Shown: piece after piece, positions 18,955-27,733 of the stretch | How positions within the stretch are numbered: the stretch's first letter is position 1 | Layout: each line of letters starts with the position of its first letter | Assembly (NCBI GenBank): GCA_029244725.1 | Contig: JAQWQJ010000046.1 | Span: forward strand, 1-63,988 | Direction: 5' to 3' | Source of the DNA: Paracoccaceae bacterium | GTDB taxonomy: Bacteria; Pseudomonadota; Alphaproteobacteria; Rhodobacterales; Rhodobacteraceae | DNA length: 63,988 bases | Made by a program: the position numbers and the translations under genes | Notes under the pieces: generated by a model | Seen by the model: the letters and a program-made list of their open reading frames with translations, nothing else | Told to the model about the DNA's origin: nothing | Databases searched by the model: none

Positions 18955-19869
18955 ATGAAGATTTCTGAACCAATCTCAGTCTCCGGATTTTACCTGCAAA
19001 ACGACGGGATTTGGCAGTCGGCGTACCTGTTGACCGATGGCATTCAAGTCGGCGAATTATTACACACTGCTTGTTCAGAATTTCCAACGTCGCTTGACGC
19101 AGATCTATCCGGCGTTGAATGCGCTGAGGGCGTTGAAATTCCCTTGGAAACTATCGCCGCCATATCCGATGGCCCAGTCGTTTCAGACTTTCGCAGTTCA
19201 GACGTTGCTATGGGCGGGCAGGGTGCACCTTTGCATCCGTTTTATTTGCATGCTTTGGCCAAAACACTATCAGATCGACCAATTGCGTTTTTGGTACTGG
19301 AGGATGTGATTACTTTGGTTTGGATCGACCCTCAGGTTGCCTCACCCACTGATCCCGATGCCATCACTTGTTTTGAAACCGGCCCGTGTCTTGGCCCACT
19401 GCGTGAAATTCAGCAAACCTCAGACAGTGGAGAAGTTGTGGACGGTGCGCTTGAATTGTTCCTCGACGATCCGTATTTTCGCCGCGTGCCGCCAAAACGC
19501 GTAGAACGATCTAGCTTCTCACATCTGTTAGAATTGGTCCGTGAATTACAACCCGCAGACGCCCAAGCAACGTTGACCGGAATGGCAGCAACCTCGGTTC
19601 TGCTTGCGTTAGAACATTTGCCGGTGCCGCCTGCGAAATTCATCGTCGTGGGTGAGGGTGCAAATAATCCCTTGTTCGTACAACTCCTAAGGGCTGCATT
19701 GGACGTACCTGTTGAATTCCTCGCCCCGTTTGAACATGGACAATCTATTCAAGCCCAAGCCATAGCGTTTCTCGCAGCGCGTGTTGCCAGAGGGTTGCCA
19801 ACAACTGCGCCGCACACAACTGGTGTTGCCGCTGCGGTAGGTGGGGGCAAACTATCCGATTTCTCTTGA
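18955..19869 (+). CDS. degenerate anhydro-N-acetylmuramic acid kinase homologue (likely inactive)
   Basis: AnmK phosphorylates 1,6-anhydro-MurNAc in peptidoglycan recycling. The core segment VVSDFRSSDVAMGGQGAPL matches AnmK, and the gene occupies the position next to tyrS typical of anmK in this group. Other signatures are gone: the N-terminal GxMSGTSxDGxD nucleotide motif is absent, the NxGGxxNxT segment reads VLEDVITLVWIDP, and the GPGN substrate loop reads GPCLGPLR. At 304 residues it is about 60 shorter than active AnmK. The open frame is intact, so it is either a recent decay product or a protein with a new role. The ATG at 18955 has an AGAGG ribosome site; the frame is open further back to 18871. 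Confidence 0.75.
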   Translation: MKISEPISVSGFYLQNDGIWQSAYLLTDGIQVGELLHTACSEFPTSLDADLSGVECAEGVEIPLETIAAISDGPVVSDFRSSDVAMGGQGAPLHPFYLHALAKTLSDRPIAFLVLEDVITLVWIDPQVASPTDPDAITCFETGPCLGPLREIQQTSDSGEVVDGALELFLDDPYFRRVPPKRVERSSFSHLLELVRELQPADAQATLTGMAATSVLLALEHLPVPPAKFIVVGEGANNPLFVQLLRAALDVPVEFLAPFEHGQSIQAQAIAFLAARVARGLPTTAPHTTGVAAAVGGGKLSDFS

Positions 19870-19915
19870 AACGCGTCTCGGATTTCCCTTGAGTGTGACC
19901 AAATAGGGGATGACC

Positions 19916-21139
19916 ATGACACTAGATATTGATTTCGTTCGCAGCCAGTTTCCGGCCTTTTCTGAGCCTTCGCTCCAAGGACAGATGTTTTTTGAAAACG
20001 CTGGGGGCAGTTACACCTGCAAACCTGTCCTCGATCGCCTGCACCGCTTTTATCATGAGCGAAAAGTACAGCCCTATGGATCGTTTGAGGCATCACGCCT
20101 TGGGGGCGAGGAAATGGATGAGGCGCGCAGTCGTCTTGCAGCGCTAATGGGTATCGATACCGATGAGCTAAGCTTTGGGCCATCGACAACGCAAAACACT
20201 TATGTCCTAGCCAATGCCTTTCGCCAATGGATGCAACCCGGTGATGCAATCATCGTCACCAATCAGGATCATGAGGCGAATACAGGCCCTTGGCGCCGCT
20301 TGTCTGACGAAGGAATTGAGGTCCGCGAGTGGAAACTAAACCCCGAAACTGGACATCTAGATATTGCCGATTTGACGAACTTGCTGGATGAGAAAGTAAG
20401 ATTGGTTTGTTTCCCACATTGCTCAAACGTCGTCGGTGAGATCAATCCGGTTGCAGAGATCACGTCGGTCGCACATGCTGCCGGAGCATTTGTTTGCGTT
20501 GATGGCGTTTCCTACGCCCCGCACGGTTTTCCTAATGTGGGCGAACTTGGCCCTGATATCTATTTGTTCTCAAGCTACAAAACCTACGGACCTCATCAAG
20601 GCATTATGGTCATGAGGCGTGCGTTGGGTGAGCTGCTGCCAAATCAGGGGCACTATTTTAACGCCGATAGTCTCTACAAACGTTTTACACCAGCAGGGCC
20701 GGACCACGCGCAAATTGCTGCCTCGGCTGGTATGGCAGACTATTTTGACTCGCTTCATAGCCACCACGGATTACCCGGAAAAACTCAGGCTGAAAAAATG
20801 GAAGCCGTCCATGATCTTATGCGCGATCATGAGACTATGCTGCTTCAGCCTCTGTTAGATTATCTGTCAGATAAAAACTCGGTCCGTTTGCTAGGGCCCG
20901 CAACGGCCAAAGACCGCGCACCGACCGTGGCAGTTGATACATTCCAAGATGCATTTGAGGTTTCAAGCAAACTTGCAACCCACGGCATCATGGCCGGAGG
21001 CGGTAATTTTTATGCTGTTCGCGCACTTGAAGCACACGGGATTGATCCTGAGCAAGGTGTTCTGCGGCTTAGTTTTGTTCACTACACGACTGAATCTGAG
21101 GTCACTCATTTGATTGAAAGCTTAGAAAAAACTCTTTGA
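19916..21139 (+). CDS. class V aminotransferase, cysteine-desulfurase-like
   Basis: A 407-residue PLP protein of the NifS/SufS fold. FENAGGSYTCKPV near the start, the cofactor-contact stretch NQDHEANTGPWRR, FVCVDGVSYAPH and the PLP-lysine context FSSYKTYGPHQG are visible. It belongs to the cysteine-desulfurase-like subgroup rather than bona fide IscS or SufS, since I see no cysteine-bearing active-site loop near the C-terminus. The substrate is unknown. Two ATGs (19910 and 19916) are possible; the second is seven bases from AGGGG. Confidence 0.85.
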   Translation: MTLDIDFVRSQFPAFSEPSLQGQMFFENAGGSYTCKPVLDRLHRFYHERKVQPYGSFEASRLGGEEMDEARSRLAALMGIDTDELSFGPSTTQNTYVLANAFRQWMQPGDAIIVTNQDHEANTGPWRRLSDEGIEVREWKLNPETGHLDIADLTNLLDEKVRLVCFPHCSNVVGEINPVAEITSVAHAAGAFVCVDGVSYAPHGFPNVGELGPDIYLFSSYKTYGPHQGIMVMRRALGELLPNQGHYFNADSLYKRFTPAGPDHAQIAASAGMADYFDSLHSHHGLPGKTQAEKMEAVHDLMRDHETMLLQPLLDYLSDKNSVRLLGPATAKDRAPTVAVDTFQDAFEVSSKLATHGIMAGGGNFYAVRALEAHGIDPEQGVLRLSFVHYTTESEVTHLIESLEKTL

Positions 21140-21251
21140 ATTGGGTGCAAACATCTGATTTCCGCGTCGTAAACTATCAAAAAACTTCTTGATGCAAGCC
21201 GAGAGCTTGTCTTAGCCTTCCCTTTAAGACGATGAAAAAGGGGGATAGCCA

Positions 21252-22460
21252 ATGTTGCTGGAATCTATTCAGGGTCAGAAGAATCTGCCGAGGTACTTTG
21301 CGCCGGTCTTTGAGGCCGCCCAGAAAATGCGAAACGGAATACTAGATTTTCAATTGCCAGACGGGCGTATATTTAGGGCACGCGCCAAGGGAGCTGGCCC
21401 TGTTGCTGTAATCAACGTCCACGATCCAGACGTGTTTTCCCGCCTGATACGCGAAGGTGATCTGGGGTTTAGCGAAGCCTATATCGACGGGGGCTGGAGT
21501 ACACCCGACTTGCAAGCATTCATGGATCTTATCCATGCGGACAATGACGAACTTTACGACGGTTTCCGCGGTATTGCCTTTGTCAGGGCCTTTGAGAAAT
21601 TCCGCTTTTGGCTACAGTCAAATTCAAAGCGGCAAGCTAAGAAAAACATTTCACACCACTACGACCTCGGGAACGATTTTTACAGCGAGTGGTTGGATGA
21701 CACTATGACCTATTCCTCGGCCAAATTCGAAACCGGTCAGGAAAGCTTAGAAAGCGCGCAGATCGCAAAATACGCGTCGATGGTGGATTTGATGGGTGTC
21801 AAACCCGGCGATCATGTTCTCGAGATTGGCTGTGGTTGGGGTGGCTTCGCCGAATATGCTGCTAAGGAGCGTGGACTTAAGGTTACCGGCCTCACGATCT
21901 CAAAAGAACAGCTGGCGTACGCGCAAGATCGCATGAAGCGGCTAGGGCTTGAAGATCAAGTTGAACTAAAATTGCAAGACTACAGGGACGAACAAGGGCT
22001 CTATGACGGTATTGCGAGTATTGAGATGTTTGAGGCTGTGGGTGAACGTTACTGGCCGACCTACTTTAAAGTCGTCCATAGCCGTTTGAAACCGGGTGCC
22101 CGGGCGACGTTGCAGATCATTACAATCCAAGACAAACGATATGAAATTTATCGCAAGGGCGTGGACTTTATCCAAAAATACATTTTTCCCGGTGGCATGC
22201 TTCCAAGCCCAACCGTCCTGCGACAGCAAGTTGAGAAAGCTGGACTGTCGGTTTCAGGTTCGATTGAGTTTGGCGAAAGCTATTCGCAGACGCTGCGACG
22301 TTGGTATGACGTGTTTAATGATCGCTGGGACGCGATAAAGCCGATGGGATTCGATGATCGTTTCCGTAGAATGTGGAATTTCTACCTCTGCTCTTGCGCT
22401 GCGACGTTTCATAGCGGAAATTGCGATGTGACACAGATCACAGTCAAAAGGCCCGCATAA
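21252..22460 (+). CDS. cfa: cyclopropane-fatty-acyl-phospholipid synthase
   Basis: A 402-residue SAM-dependent enzyme of the Cfa family that adds a methylene bridge to unsaturated acyl chains of membrane lipids. The SAM motif VLEIGCGWGGFAEYA lies at about residue 195, preceded by HHYDLGNDFY and TYSSAKF, both typical of Cfa. The C-terminal region ends with FYLCSCAATF. The trgA gene begins four bases after its stop, so cfa may lead the tellurite-resistance string. Confidence 0.93.
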   Translation: MLLESIQGQKNLPRYFAPVFEAAQKMRNGILDFQLPDGRIFRARAKGAGPVAVINVHDPDVFSRLIREGDLGFSEAYIDGGWSTPDLQAFMDLIHADNDELYDGFRGIAFVRAFEKFRFWLQSNSKRQAKKNISHHYDLGNDFYSEWLDDTMTYSSAKFETGQESLESAQIAKYASMVDLMGVKPGDHVLEIGCGWGGFAEYAAKERGLKVTGLTISKEQLAYAQDRMKRLGLEDQVELKLQDYRDEQGLYDGIASIEMFEAVGERYWPTYFKVVHSRLKPGARATLQIITIQDKRYEIYRKGVDFIQKYIFPGGMLPSPTVLRQQVEKAGLSVSGSIEFGESYSQTLRRWYDVFNDRWDAIKPMGFDDRFRRMWNFYLCSCAATFHSGNCDVTQITVKRPA

Positions 22461-22464
22461 AGTC

Positions 22465-22905
22465 ATGCCCACAGCAGCCCGTTTGGCCGCAGCGCTTTGT
22501 TTAGCTCTGACGGCCTTAGCTACCGCGCACAACATTGTGCCACTGCTTCCCGAACACCTCGGGACGGGTCGATTTTATGAGATTTCTATGGGGCTGGCGC
22601 TTTTGGTCGGCTGGTTTCCAATGGGAAAACGCGCAGGGCGCGGATTCACCTCGGCAATTTCGAACGGGATTACTGGTGGCGTGATTCTGACCTTTTGGGG
22701 TCTGGTGGTTTTTGGATTTCTTCGCATGTGGAAATTGGCATTTCGAAAGAAATACGACGATTTGGTCGAGACATTTTCCGGTTTTGTGCATGAAATCATA
22801 ACCTACGCTGCTTATTTTCAAGACTTGAACGTACTCGCCTCGATTGTCATAGGGTCTTTGGTAACCGGCATTGTTGCTGAACTTGCAGCCCGCAGATTTT
22901 CCTGA
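22465..22905 (+). CDS. trgA: TrgA family membrane protein (tellurite resistance)
   Basis: A 146-residue protein with three or four membrane segments (residues 1-20, 35-50, 65-90 and 120-142). Sequence and position, directly before a trgB-like Nudix protein and a cysteine synthase, match the trgA-trgB-cysK locus first described for tellurite resistance in Rhodobacter sphaeroides. The mechanism is not known. TrgB begins six bases after its stop. Confidence 0.85.
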   Translation: MPTAARLAAALCLALTALATAHNIVPLLPEHLGTGRFYEISMGLALLVGWFPMGKRAGRGFTSAISNGITGGVILTFWGLVVFGFLRMWKLAFRKKYDDLVETFSGFVHEIITYAAYFQDLNVLASIVIGSLVTGIVAELAARRFS

Positions 22906-22911
22906 GGTTTT

Positions 22912-24042
22912 ATGACCAATCTATTCTTTTACGGCAGCCTGCGCGACAAGCGCCTGCTGCGCATCGTTCTTGGGGATGACGAACAGCGCGTCACTTTGAC
23001 GGAAGCCAGCCTTCATGATCATGACGTCTGCTGGGCCTCTGGCACAAGCTATCCGATGATACTTGCAGCAACGGGCAAGACAGCTTTTGGTTTGCTGGCG
23101 AAAGGATTGACGCAATCGGATATTGACCGTTTGAATTTTTACGAAGGTGGGTTTGCCTACGAATTGCGGTCGTTTGAGGTGAAGACCCCGAACGGTCAAG
23201 AGAACTGTCAAGTCTATTGGCCGCCCGCAGATGGCGTTCCACCGGGTGAACCTTGGTTGCTCAGCGATTGGCAGCGTGATTGGGGTGACCTAAGCCTTGA
23301 GGCGGCTGACGAAGCGATGAGCTACTTTGGTCAGATTGACGCCGACACATTGGTAAGCCGTTTTCCGATGATCCGCGCGCGTGCTGCAACGCGAATGCGT
23401 GCTCGTTCCGCAAGTGCGCCAACGAACATCCGATCCGGTATGAAAGCAGAAGATGTGACAAAGGAGGTCGTCAACCGCAGTCACGCTGGTTTCTACGCCC
23501 TGGACGTCATGCAGTTGCGACACAAAAAGTTCAACGGAGAACAGTCGGAATTGCTGCGGCGCGAGGTGTTTCTAGGGACTGACGCGGCTATCGTACTGCC
23601 ATATGATCCTGTCAGCGACCAAGTTCTATTGGTCGAGCAATTTCGAATGGGACCAACCGGCCGTCATGACCCAGTACCATGGTGTCTGGAACCCGTGGCG
23701 GGCTTAATTGATGCAGGCGAAGGCCCTGAAACAACGGCCATCCGCGAAGCCAAAGAAGAAGCCGACTTGGACATCTCGTCGCTCGAATTTGTCAGCAAAG
23801 GCTATTCCAGCCCCGGCGCAAGTTCTGAGTTTTTCTTTCTCTATGTCGGCCTTTGTACACTGCCCGATGACCACGCTAGCACAGGTGGTTTAGTGGACGA
23901 GGGCGAGGATATTCGATCCCATGTGCTTAGTTTTGAAGACGCAATGCATCATGTCGATTCCGGCGAAATCAACGTCATTCCCACGGTACTTTGCCTGAAC
24001 TGGCTTGCAAGACACCGTGATCGACTTCGCGCAGCTTCTTGA
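22912..24042 (+). CDS. trgB: TrgB: gamma-glutamylcyclotransferase-like plus Nudix hydrolase fusion
   Basis: A 376-residue two-domain protein. Residues 1-130 form an AIG2/gamma-glutamylcyclotransferase-like domain opening with the typical FFYGSLRD. Residues 175-370 form a Nudix domain of the ADP-ribose pyrophosphatase type with the Nudix box from GLIDAGEGPETTAIREAKEE, preceded by LLVEQFRMG. Known TrgB proteins have this structure. It may hydrolyse ADP-ribose-like nucleotides; the role in tellurite tolerance is genetic rather than biochemical knowledge. Confidence 0.88.
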   Translation: MTNLFFYGSLRDKRLLRIVLGDDEQRVTLTEASLHDHDVCWASGTSYPMILAATGKTAFGLLAKGLTQSDIDRLNFYEGGFAYELRSFEVKTPNGQENCQVYWPPADGVPPGEPWLLSDWQRDWGDLSLEAADEAMSYFGQIDADTLVSRFPMIRARAATRMRARSASAPTNIRSGMKAEDVTKEVVNRSHAGFYALDVMQLRHKKFNGEQSELLRREVFLGTDAAIVLPYDPVSDQVLLVEQFRMGPTGRHDPVPWCLEPVAGLIDAGEGPETTAIREAKEEADLDISSLEFVSKGYSSPGASSEFFFLYVGLCTLPDDHASTGGLVDEGEDIRSHVLSFEDAMHHVDSGEINVIPTVLCLNWLARHRDRLRAAS

Positions 24043-24100
24043 AACTCTCAAACGTCCCGCTTAGAGCTATAGTTCAGACAAATACAAAGGGGCGCTGAAT

Positions 24101-25138
24101 ATGCGTGTTACCAAGGATCTTGCCGACGCAATCGGTCAAACACCTCTGATCAAACTTCGCCAAGCCAGCGATGCTACTGGGTGTGAGATTTACGGTAAAG
24201 CCGAGTTCCTGAACCCCGGTCAATCGGTCAAGGACCGCGCTGCGCTTTTCATCATTCGAGACGCTATCGCCAACGGCCAACTTAAGCCAGGCGGCACGAT
24301 CGTCGAAGGAACCGCAGGTAACACCGGCATCGGCCTAGCCTTAGTGGGCGCCTCGATGGGTTTCAAAACTGTTATTGTCATCCCCGAGACCCAGTCTCAG
24401 GAAAAGAAAGACATGATCCGTCTTGCTGGTGCTCAGCTTGTGCAAGTTCCCGCCGCTCCTTTCAGGAATCCAAACAATTACATCAAATACGCTGGTCGTC
24501 TTGCCGAAGAACTGGCTAAGACCGAACCTAACGGTGCGATTTTCGCCAACCAATTCGACAATGTAGCCAATCGCCAAGCACACATTGAAACCACAGGTCC
24601 CGAAATCTGGTCGCAAACCGGCGGCAAAGTCGACGGATTTACATGCGCAGTCGGTTCTGGCGGCACATTGGCAGGCGTCGGCATGGCATTGCAGCCCAAG
24701 GGTGTGAAGGTCGCGTTGGCAGATCCAACAGGTTCGGCATTGCACAACTATTACCTCAACGGCGAGCTTAAGTCCGAGGGCGGATCGATCACCGAAGGCA
24801 TCGCACAAGGACGCATCACAGCAAACCTTGAAGGCTTCACGCCCGACATGTCTTACTACATCTCAGACGACGAAAGCTTGCCGGTGGTCTTCGATTTACT
24901 CGAGCACGAAGGGCTTTGCCTAGGCGGTTCATCTGGCGTCAACGTTGCCGGCGCGGTTCGTATGGCCCGCGAAATGGGTCCGGGTCACACCATCGTCACG
25001 ATGCTCTGCGACTTCGGCACGCGCTACCAGTCAAAGCTATTCAATCCTGAATTCCTAACAGCCAAGAATTTGCCGGTTCCTGAATGGTTGGCGAATGACA
25101 CCTCTGGCAACTTGCCTAACGTAACGGCTGAGGTCTGA
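24101..25138 (+). CDS. cysK: cysteine synthase of the trg locus
   Basis: A 345-residue PLP-dependent O-acetylserine sulfhydrylase with NPGQSVKDRA around the PLP lysine, GTAGNTGIGLALV, VGSGGTLAGV and GGSSGVNVAGA. It is clearly divergent from the first cysK at 5221 (NPGGSVKDR, SGNTGIGL). The place after trgA-trgB matches the Rhodobacter tellurite-resistance locus, where cysK contributes to resistance, plausibly through thiol supply. The stop overlaps the ATG of the alanyl-tRNA editing gene (TGATG). Confidence 0.92.
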   Translation: MRVTKDLADAIGQTPLIKLRQASDATGCEIYGKAEFLNPGQSVKDRAALFIIRDAIANGQLKPGGTIVEGTAGNTGIGLALVGASMGFKTVIVIPETQSQEKKDMIRLAGAQLVQVPAAPFRNPNNYIKYAGRLAEELAKTEPNGAIFANQFDNVANRQAHIETTGPEIWSQTGGKVDGFTCAVGSGGTLAGVGMALQPKGVKVALADPTGSALHNYYLNGELKSEGGSITEGIAQGRITANLEGFTPDMSYYISDDESLPVVFDLLEHEGLCLGGSSGVNVAGAVRMAREMGPGHTIVTMLCDFGTRYQSKLFNPEFLTAKNLPVPEWLANDTSGNLPNVTAEV

Positions 25139-25863
25139 TGACGCTTCCCCAGTTCCGAGACGACGCTTATCTCAAAGAAGCTCCTGCTACGGTCGAGGCG
25201 ATCAACGATCTCGGAGGAATTATCCTTGATGCATCGATTTTCTACCCTACCGGAGGCGGTCAACCAGGTGACAAAGGTCGTCTAACCTGGGACGGCGGCA
25301 CTTGTGAGGTCGTCACAACAGTCAAAGGCGATGGCGATCAGATCGTTCTTGTTCCGGCCGAAAGCTCTGACTTGCCAACCGTCGGCACCGAGGTTTCTCA
25401 ATCGCTTGATTGGGACACTCGCTACCGTCTGATGCGCGTACACACGGCCTTGCATTTATTGTCAGTTGTTATCCCACTGCCAGTAACCGGCGGCGCAATT
25501 ACTGCCGTCAAAGGCCGTTTGGATTTCGACATGCCCGATCATCCAGGCGAGAAAGAAGCACTTGCTGCAACCCTGCAAGAGCTTATCGACCGAGATCTTG
25601 AAGTGACCACTGATTGGATCACAGACGCCGAACTTGAGGCCAATCCGCAGATGGTCAAAACCATGTCCGTTAAGCCGCCAATGGGCTCGGGCAAAGTACG
25701 CCTGATCCGCATCGGTCTTGGCGATGCTCAGATTGATCTGCAACCTTGTGGAGGCACCCACGTCGCGCGCACCTCAGAGATCGGCAAGATCAGCATCGGA
25801 AAGATTGAGAAAAAGGGCCGTATGAATAGGCGGGTGAATGTGTTGTTGATGAAAGATTTTTAA
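25138..25863 (+). CDS. alanyl-tRNA editing protein, AlaX type
   Basis: A 241-residue free-standing homologue of the AlaRS editing domain. The zinc motif HTALH (HxxxH) near residue 102 and the C-terminal CGGTH near residue 205 supply the ligands. Such proteins remove serine or glycine wrongly attached to tRNA-Ala. It overlaps the upstream cysK stop and the downstream FkbM gene start (TAATG), so it is translated as part of the trg-cysK string. The N-terminal part has the YPTGGGQPGD segment normal for this family. Confidence 0.92.
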   Translation: MTLPQFRDDAYLKEAPATVEAINDLGGIILDASIFYPTGGGQPGDKGRLTWDGGTCEVVTTVKGDGDQIVLVPAESSDLPTVGTEVSQSLDWDTRYRLMRVHTALHLLSVVIPLPVTGGAITAVKGRLDFDMPDHPGEKEALAATLQELIDRDLEVTTDWITDAELEANPQMVKTMSVKPPMGSGKVRLIRIGLGDAQIDLQPCGGTHVARTSEIGKISIGKIEKKGRMNRRVNVLLMKDF

Positions 25864-26579
25864 TGGATCGAATAATTACAAAAGTTAAGCATTTAGGTTC
25901 TGGCAAAATACTAAATGACATTGAGGGGTTGGCACGAAGTGCGTTGAAAAACGCGACAAATGAAAAATCTTGTTCTCAAATTGGGCAAGACGTATTCGCG
26001 CTACTCTTCAGTGGATTCAAAAATAACGGCTTCTTTGTTGAATTCGGAGCAACCGATGGTGTTGGCCTTAGCAACTCACATTTGTTGGAAAAAGGCTTTG
26101 ACTGGAATGGTATCTTGGCGGAGCCTGAAACAAAGTGGCATAGCGATCTTTTAACCAATCGGACTTGCCACATTGAAACCAACTGTGTTTGGAGCAAGAC
26201 TGGGGGAAAGTTGGATTTTTGTTCGGTTGAAGCCGCTGAGCTATCGACTATCGAAAAGTATGCAAATGGCGATCTTCACGCAAAAGCTCGCAAAAAATCT
26301 TCAAGCTATCAAGTAGATACAATAAGTTTGTTAGATTTGTTGAAAAAGTATGATGCTCCTGAAGAAATAGACTATCTATCTGTCGATACCGAGGGAAGTG
26401 AATTGGAAATTCTTAGCGCCTTTGATTTTTCAGCCTACAAATTCAACTTCATTTCTATTGAGCACAATCGCACAAGTGCGAGGCAAGCGATTTGTAGTTT
26501 AATGGTTCAAAATGGTTATGAACGTGTTTTTGAAACCCAGTCGCAGTTCGATGATTGGTACATCCCGTCGCAACCGTGA
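25863..26579 (+). CDS. FkbM family methyltransferase (copy 1)
   Basis: A 238-residue SAM-dependent methyltransferase of the FkbM family. FFVEFGATDGVGLSNS is the glycine-rich SAM site and IDYLSVDTEGSELEIL the conserved acidic segment. FkbM proteins O-methylate sugars or polyketides; the substrate here is unknown. It is A+T-richer than its neighbours. A paralogue, by eye well over half identical across the central block, lies at 52911 in the same orientation beyond the sulfur genes. Its start overlaps the AlaX stop. Confidence 0.88.
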   Translation: MDRIITKVKHLGSGKILNDIEGLARSALKNATNEKSCSQIGQDVFALLFSGFKNNGFFVEFGATDGVGLSNSHLLEKGFDWNGILAEPETKWHSDLLTNRTCHIETNCVWSKTGGKLDFCSVEAAELSTIEKYANGDLHAKARKKSSSYQVDTISLLDLLKKYDAPEEIDYLSVDTEGSELEILSAFDFSAYKFNFISIEHNRTSARQAICSLMVQNGYERVFETQSQFDDWYIPSQP

Positions 26580-26684
26580 CCAATTTTTGGAATACCTAAA
26601 AGATGGGGAAAAGTGTTCCGTATCCATTGACCCAATACCAAATTTCAAACTAGCTTTTAGCATCGACAGCGCCGGAGCGTAAGA

Positions 26685-27653
26685 ATGGCCAGAACCGAGT
26701 GGAACCACGTTCCTGATAACCTGCCGCTTGCCGTGAACCCTCTGTTTTACTGGCCGCCCAACCCTAAGGCCGTGGTTGTCTGGTATTGGTCCGCATGGTT
26801 CCCTATCTCGATTAATCTCGCCATCGTTGCACTGGCCTACGCCGCCTATACTTGGACTGCGCCGACATTGGGGGAGGCTACGACGCCCGGTCTCTGGATG
26901 CTCGAAATTCTGATCCGTAATCTGCTTATCGTGACGATCCTTGCGCAGGGCCTCCACATTCTGTTTCACAGCTCGCAGCTTCAGGGTCCAGATCACAAAT
27001 ACGACCCGCGCCCGTTCCCGCGGCAGGGGCGGGTGTTCACGTTCAACAATCAGTTTTGGGACAACGTGTTCTGGGCGCTCGCCTCGGGTGTCACGATCTG
27101 GAGCGCCTATGAATGCCTAATCTGGTTTAGCATGGCCAACGGTTATGCCTCGGTTTGGCTTTGGTCTGACGGTTGGGTTTGGTTCTTGGCGGTCTTCCTG
27201 CTGATCCCAGTATGGGAGAGCTTCTATTTCTACTGGATCCACCGCCTGCTGCACACCAACAACCTGTACCGCTTCCACGCGCTACATCACCGTAACACCG
27301 ACATCGGCCCATGGTCGGGCCTCTCTATGCACCCAATTGAACACCTGTTCTATTTCGGCACCGCGCTGATCCACTTCGTCGTGCCCACCCATCCCGTGCA
27401 TATGATCTGCCACCTGATGTTCTATGGCCTCTACGCCATCACCACCCACACCGGGTTCGAGGGTATCTGGGTTTCGGGTCGCAAACGCCTGCAACTAGGG
27501 ATGTTCCACCACCAAATGCACCACCGGTATTTTGAGGTTAACTACGGCTCGCTCGATGTCCCATGGGATAAGTTCTTCGGCACATTCCACGACGGTACCC
27601 CTGCGGGAAAAGCGATGATGAAAGAGCGGTTGAAAACACGCAAGCGTAACTAG
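26685..27653 (+). CDS. sterol desaturase/fatty acid hydroxylase family membrane protein
   Basis: A 322-residue integral membrane di-iron enzyme. It carries the histidine boxes HRLLH, HALHH and HHQMHH and several membrane segments (about 40-60, 80-100, 130-155, 165-185, 235-260). The family hydroxylates or desaturates lipids; bacterial members act on fatty acids, sterols or ornithine lipids and the substrate cannot be read from sequence. Codons are visibly richer in G and C at third positions than in the flanking FkbM gene, which suggests separate origin. Confidence 0.88.
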   Translation: MARTEWNHVPDNLPLAVNPLFYWPPNPKAVVVWYWSAWFPISINLAIVALAYAAYTWTAPTLGEATTPGLWMLEILIRNLLIVTILAQGLHILFHSSQLQGPDHKYDPRPFPRQGRVFTFNNQFWDNVFWALASGVTIWSAYECLIWFSMANGYASVWLWSDGWVWFLAVFLLIPVWESFYFYWIHRLLHTNNLYRFHALHHRNTDIGPWSGLSMHPIEHLFYFGTALIHFVVPTHPVHMICHLMFYGLYAITTHTGFEGIWVSGRKRLQLGMFHHQMHHRYFEVNYGSLDVPWDKFFGTFHDGTPAGKAMMKERLKTRKRN

Positions 27654-27683
27654 GTGCTTTCACTTAGAGACACGACAAACGAA

Positions 27684-27715
27684 AAACGCCCGAGGTTTCC
27701 CACGGGCGTTTCTCA
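27684..27715. terminator. bidirectional terminator between desaturase gene and icd
   Basis: A 9-bp stem (27684-27692 with 27703-27711) around a 10-base loop. On the minus strand, serving icd, it is followed by a T run; on the plus strand by a weaker T-rich tail. Confidence 0.8.
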
Positions 27716-27733
27716 AATTTTGGGCTAAGGTGA

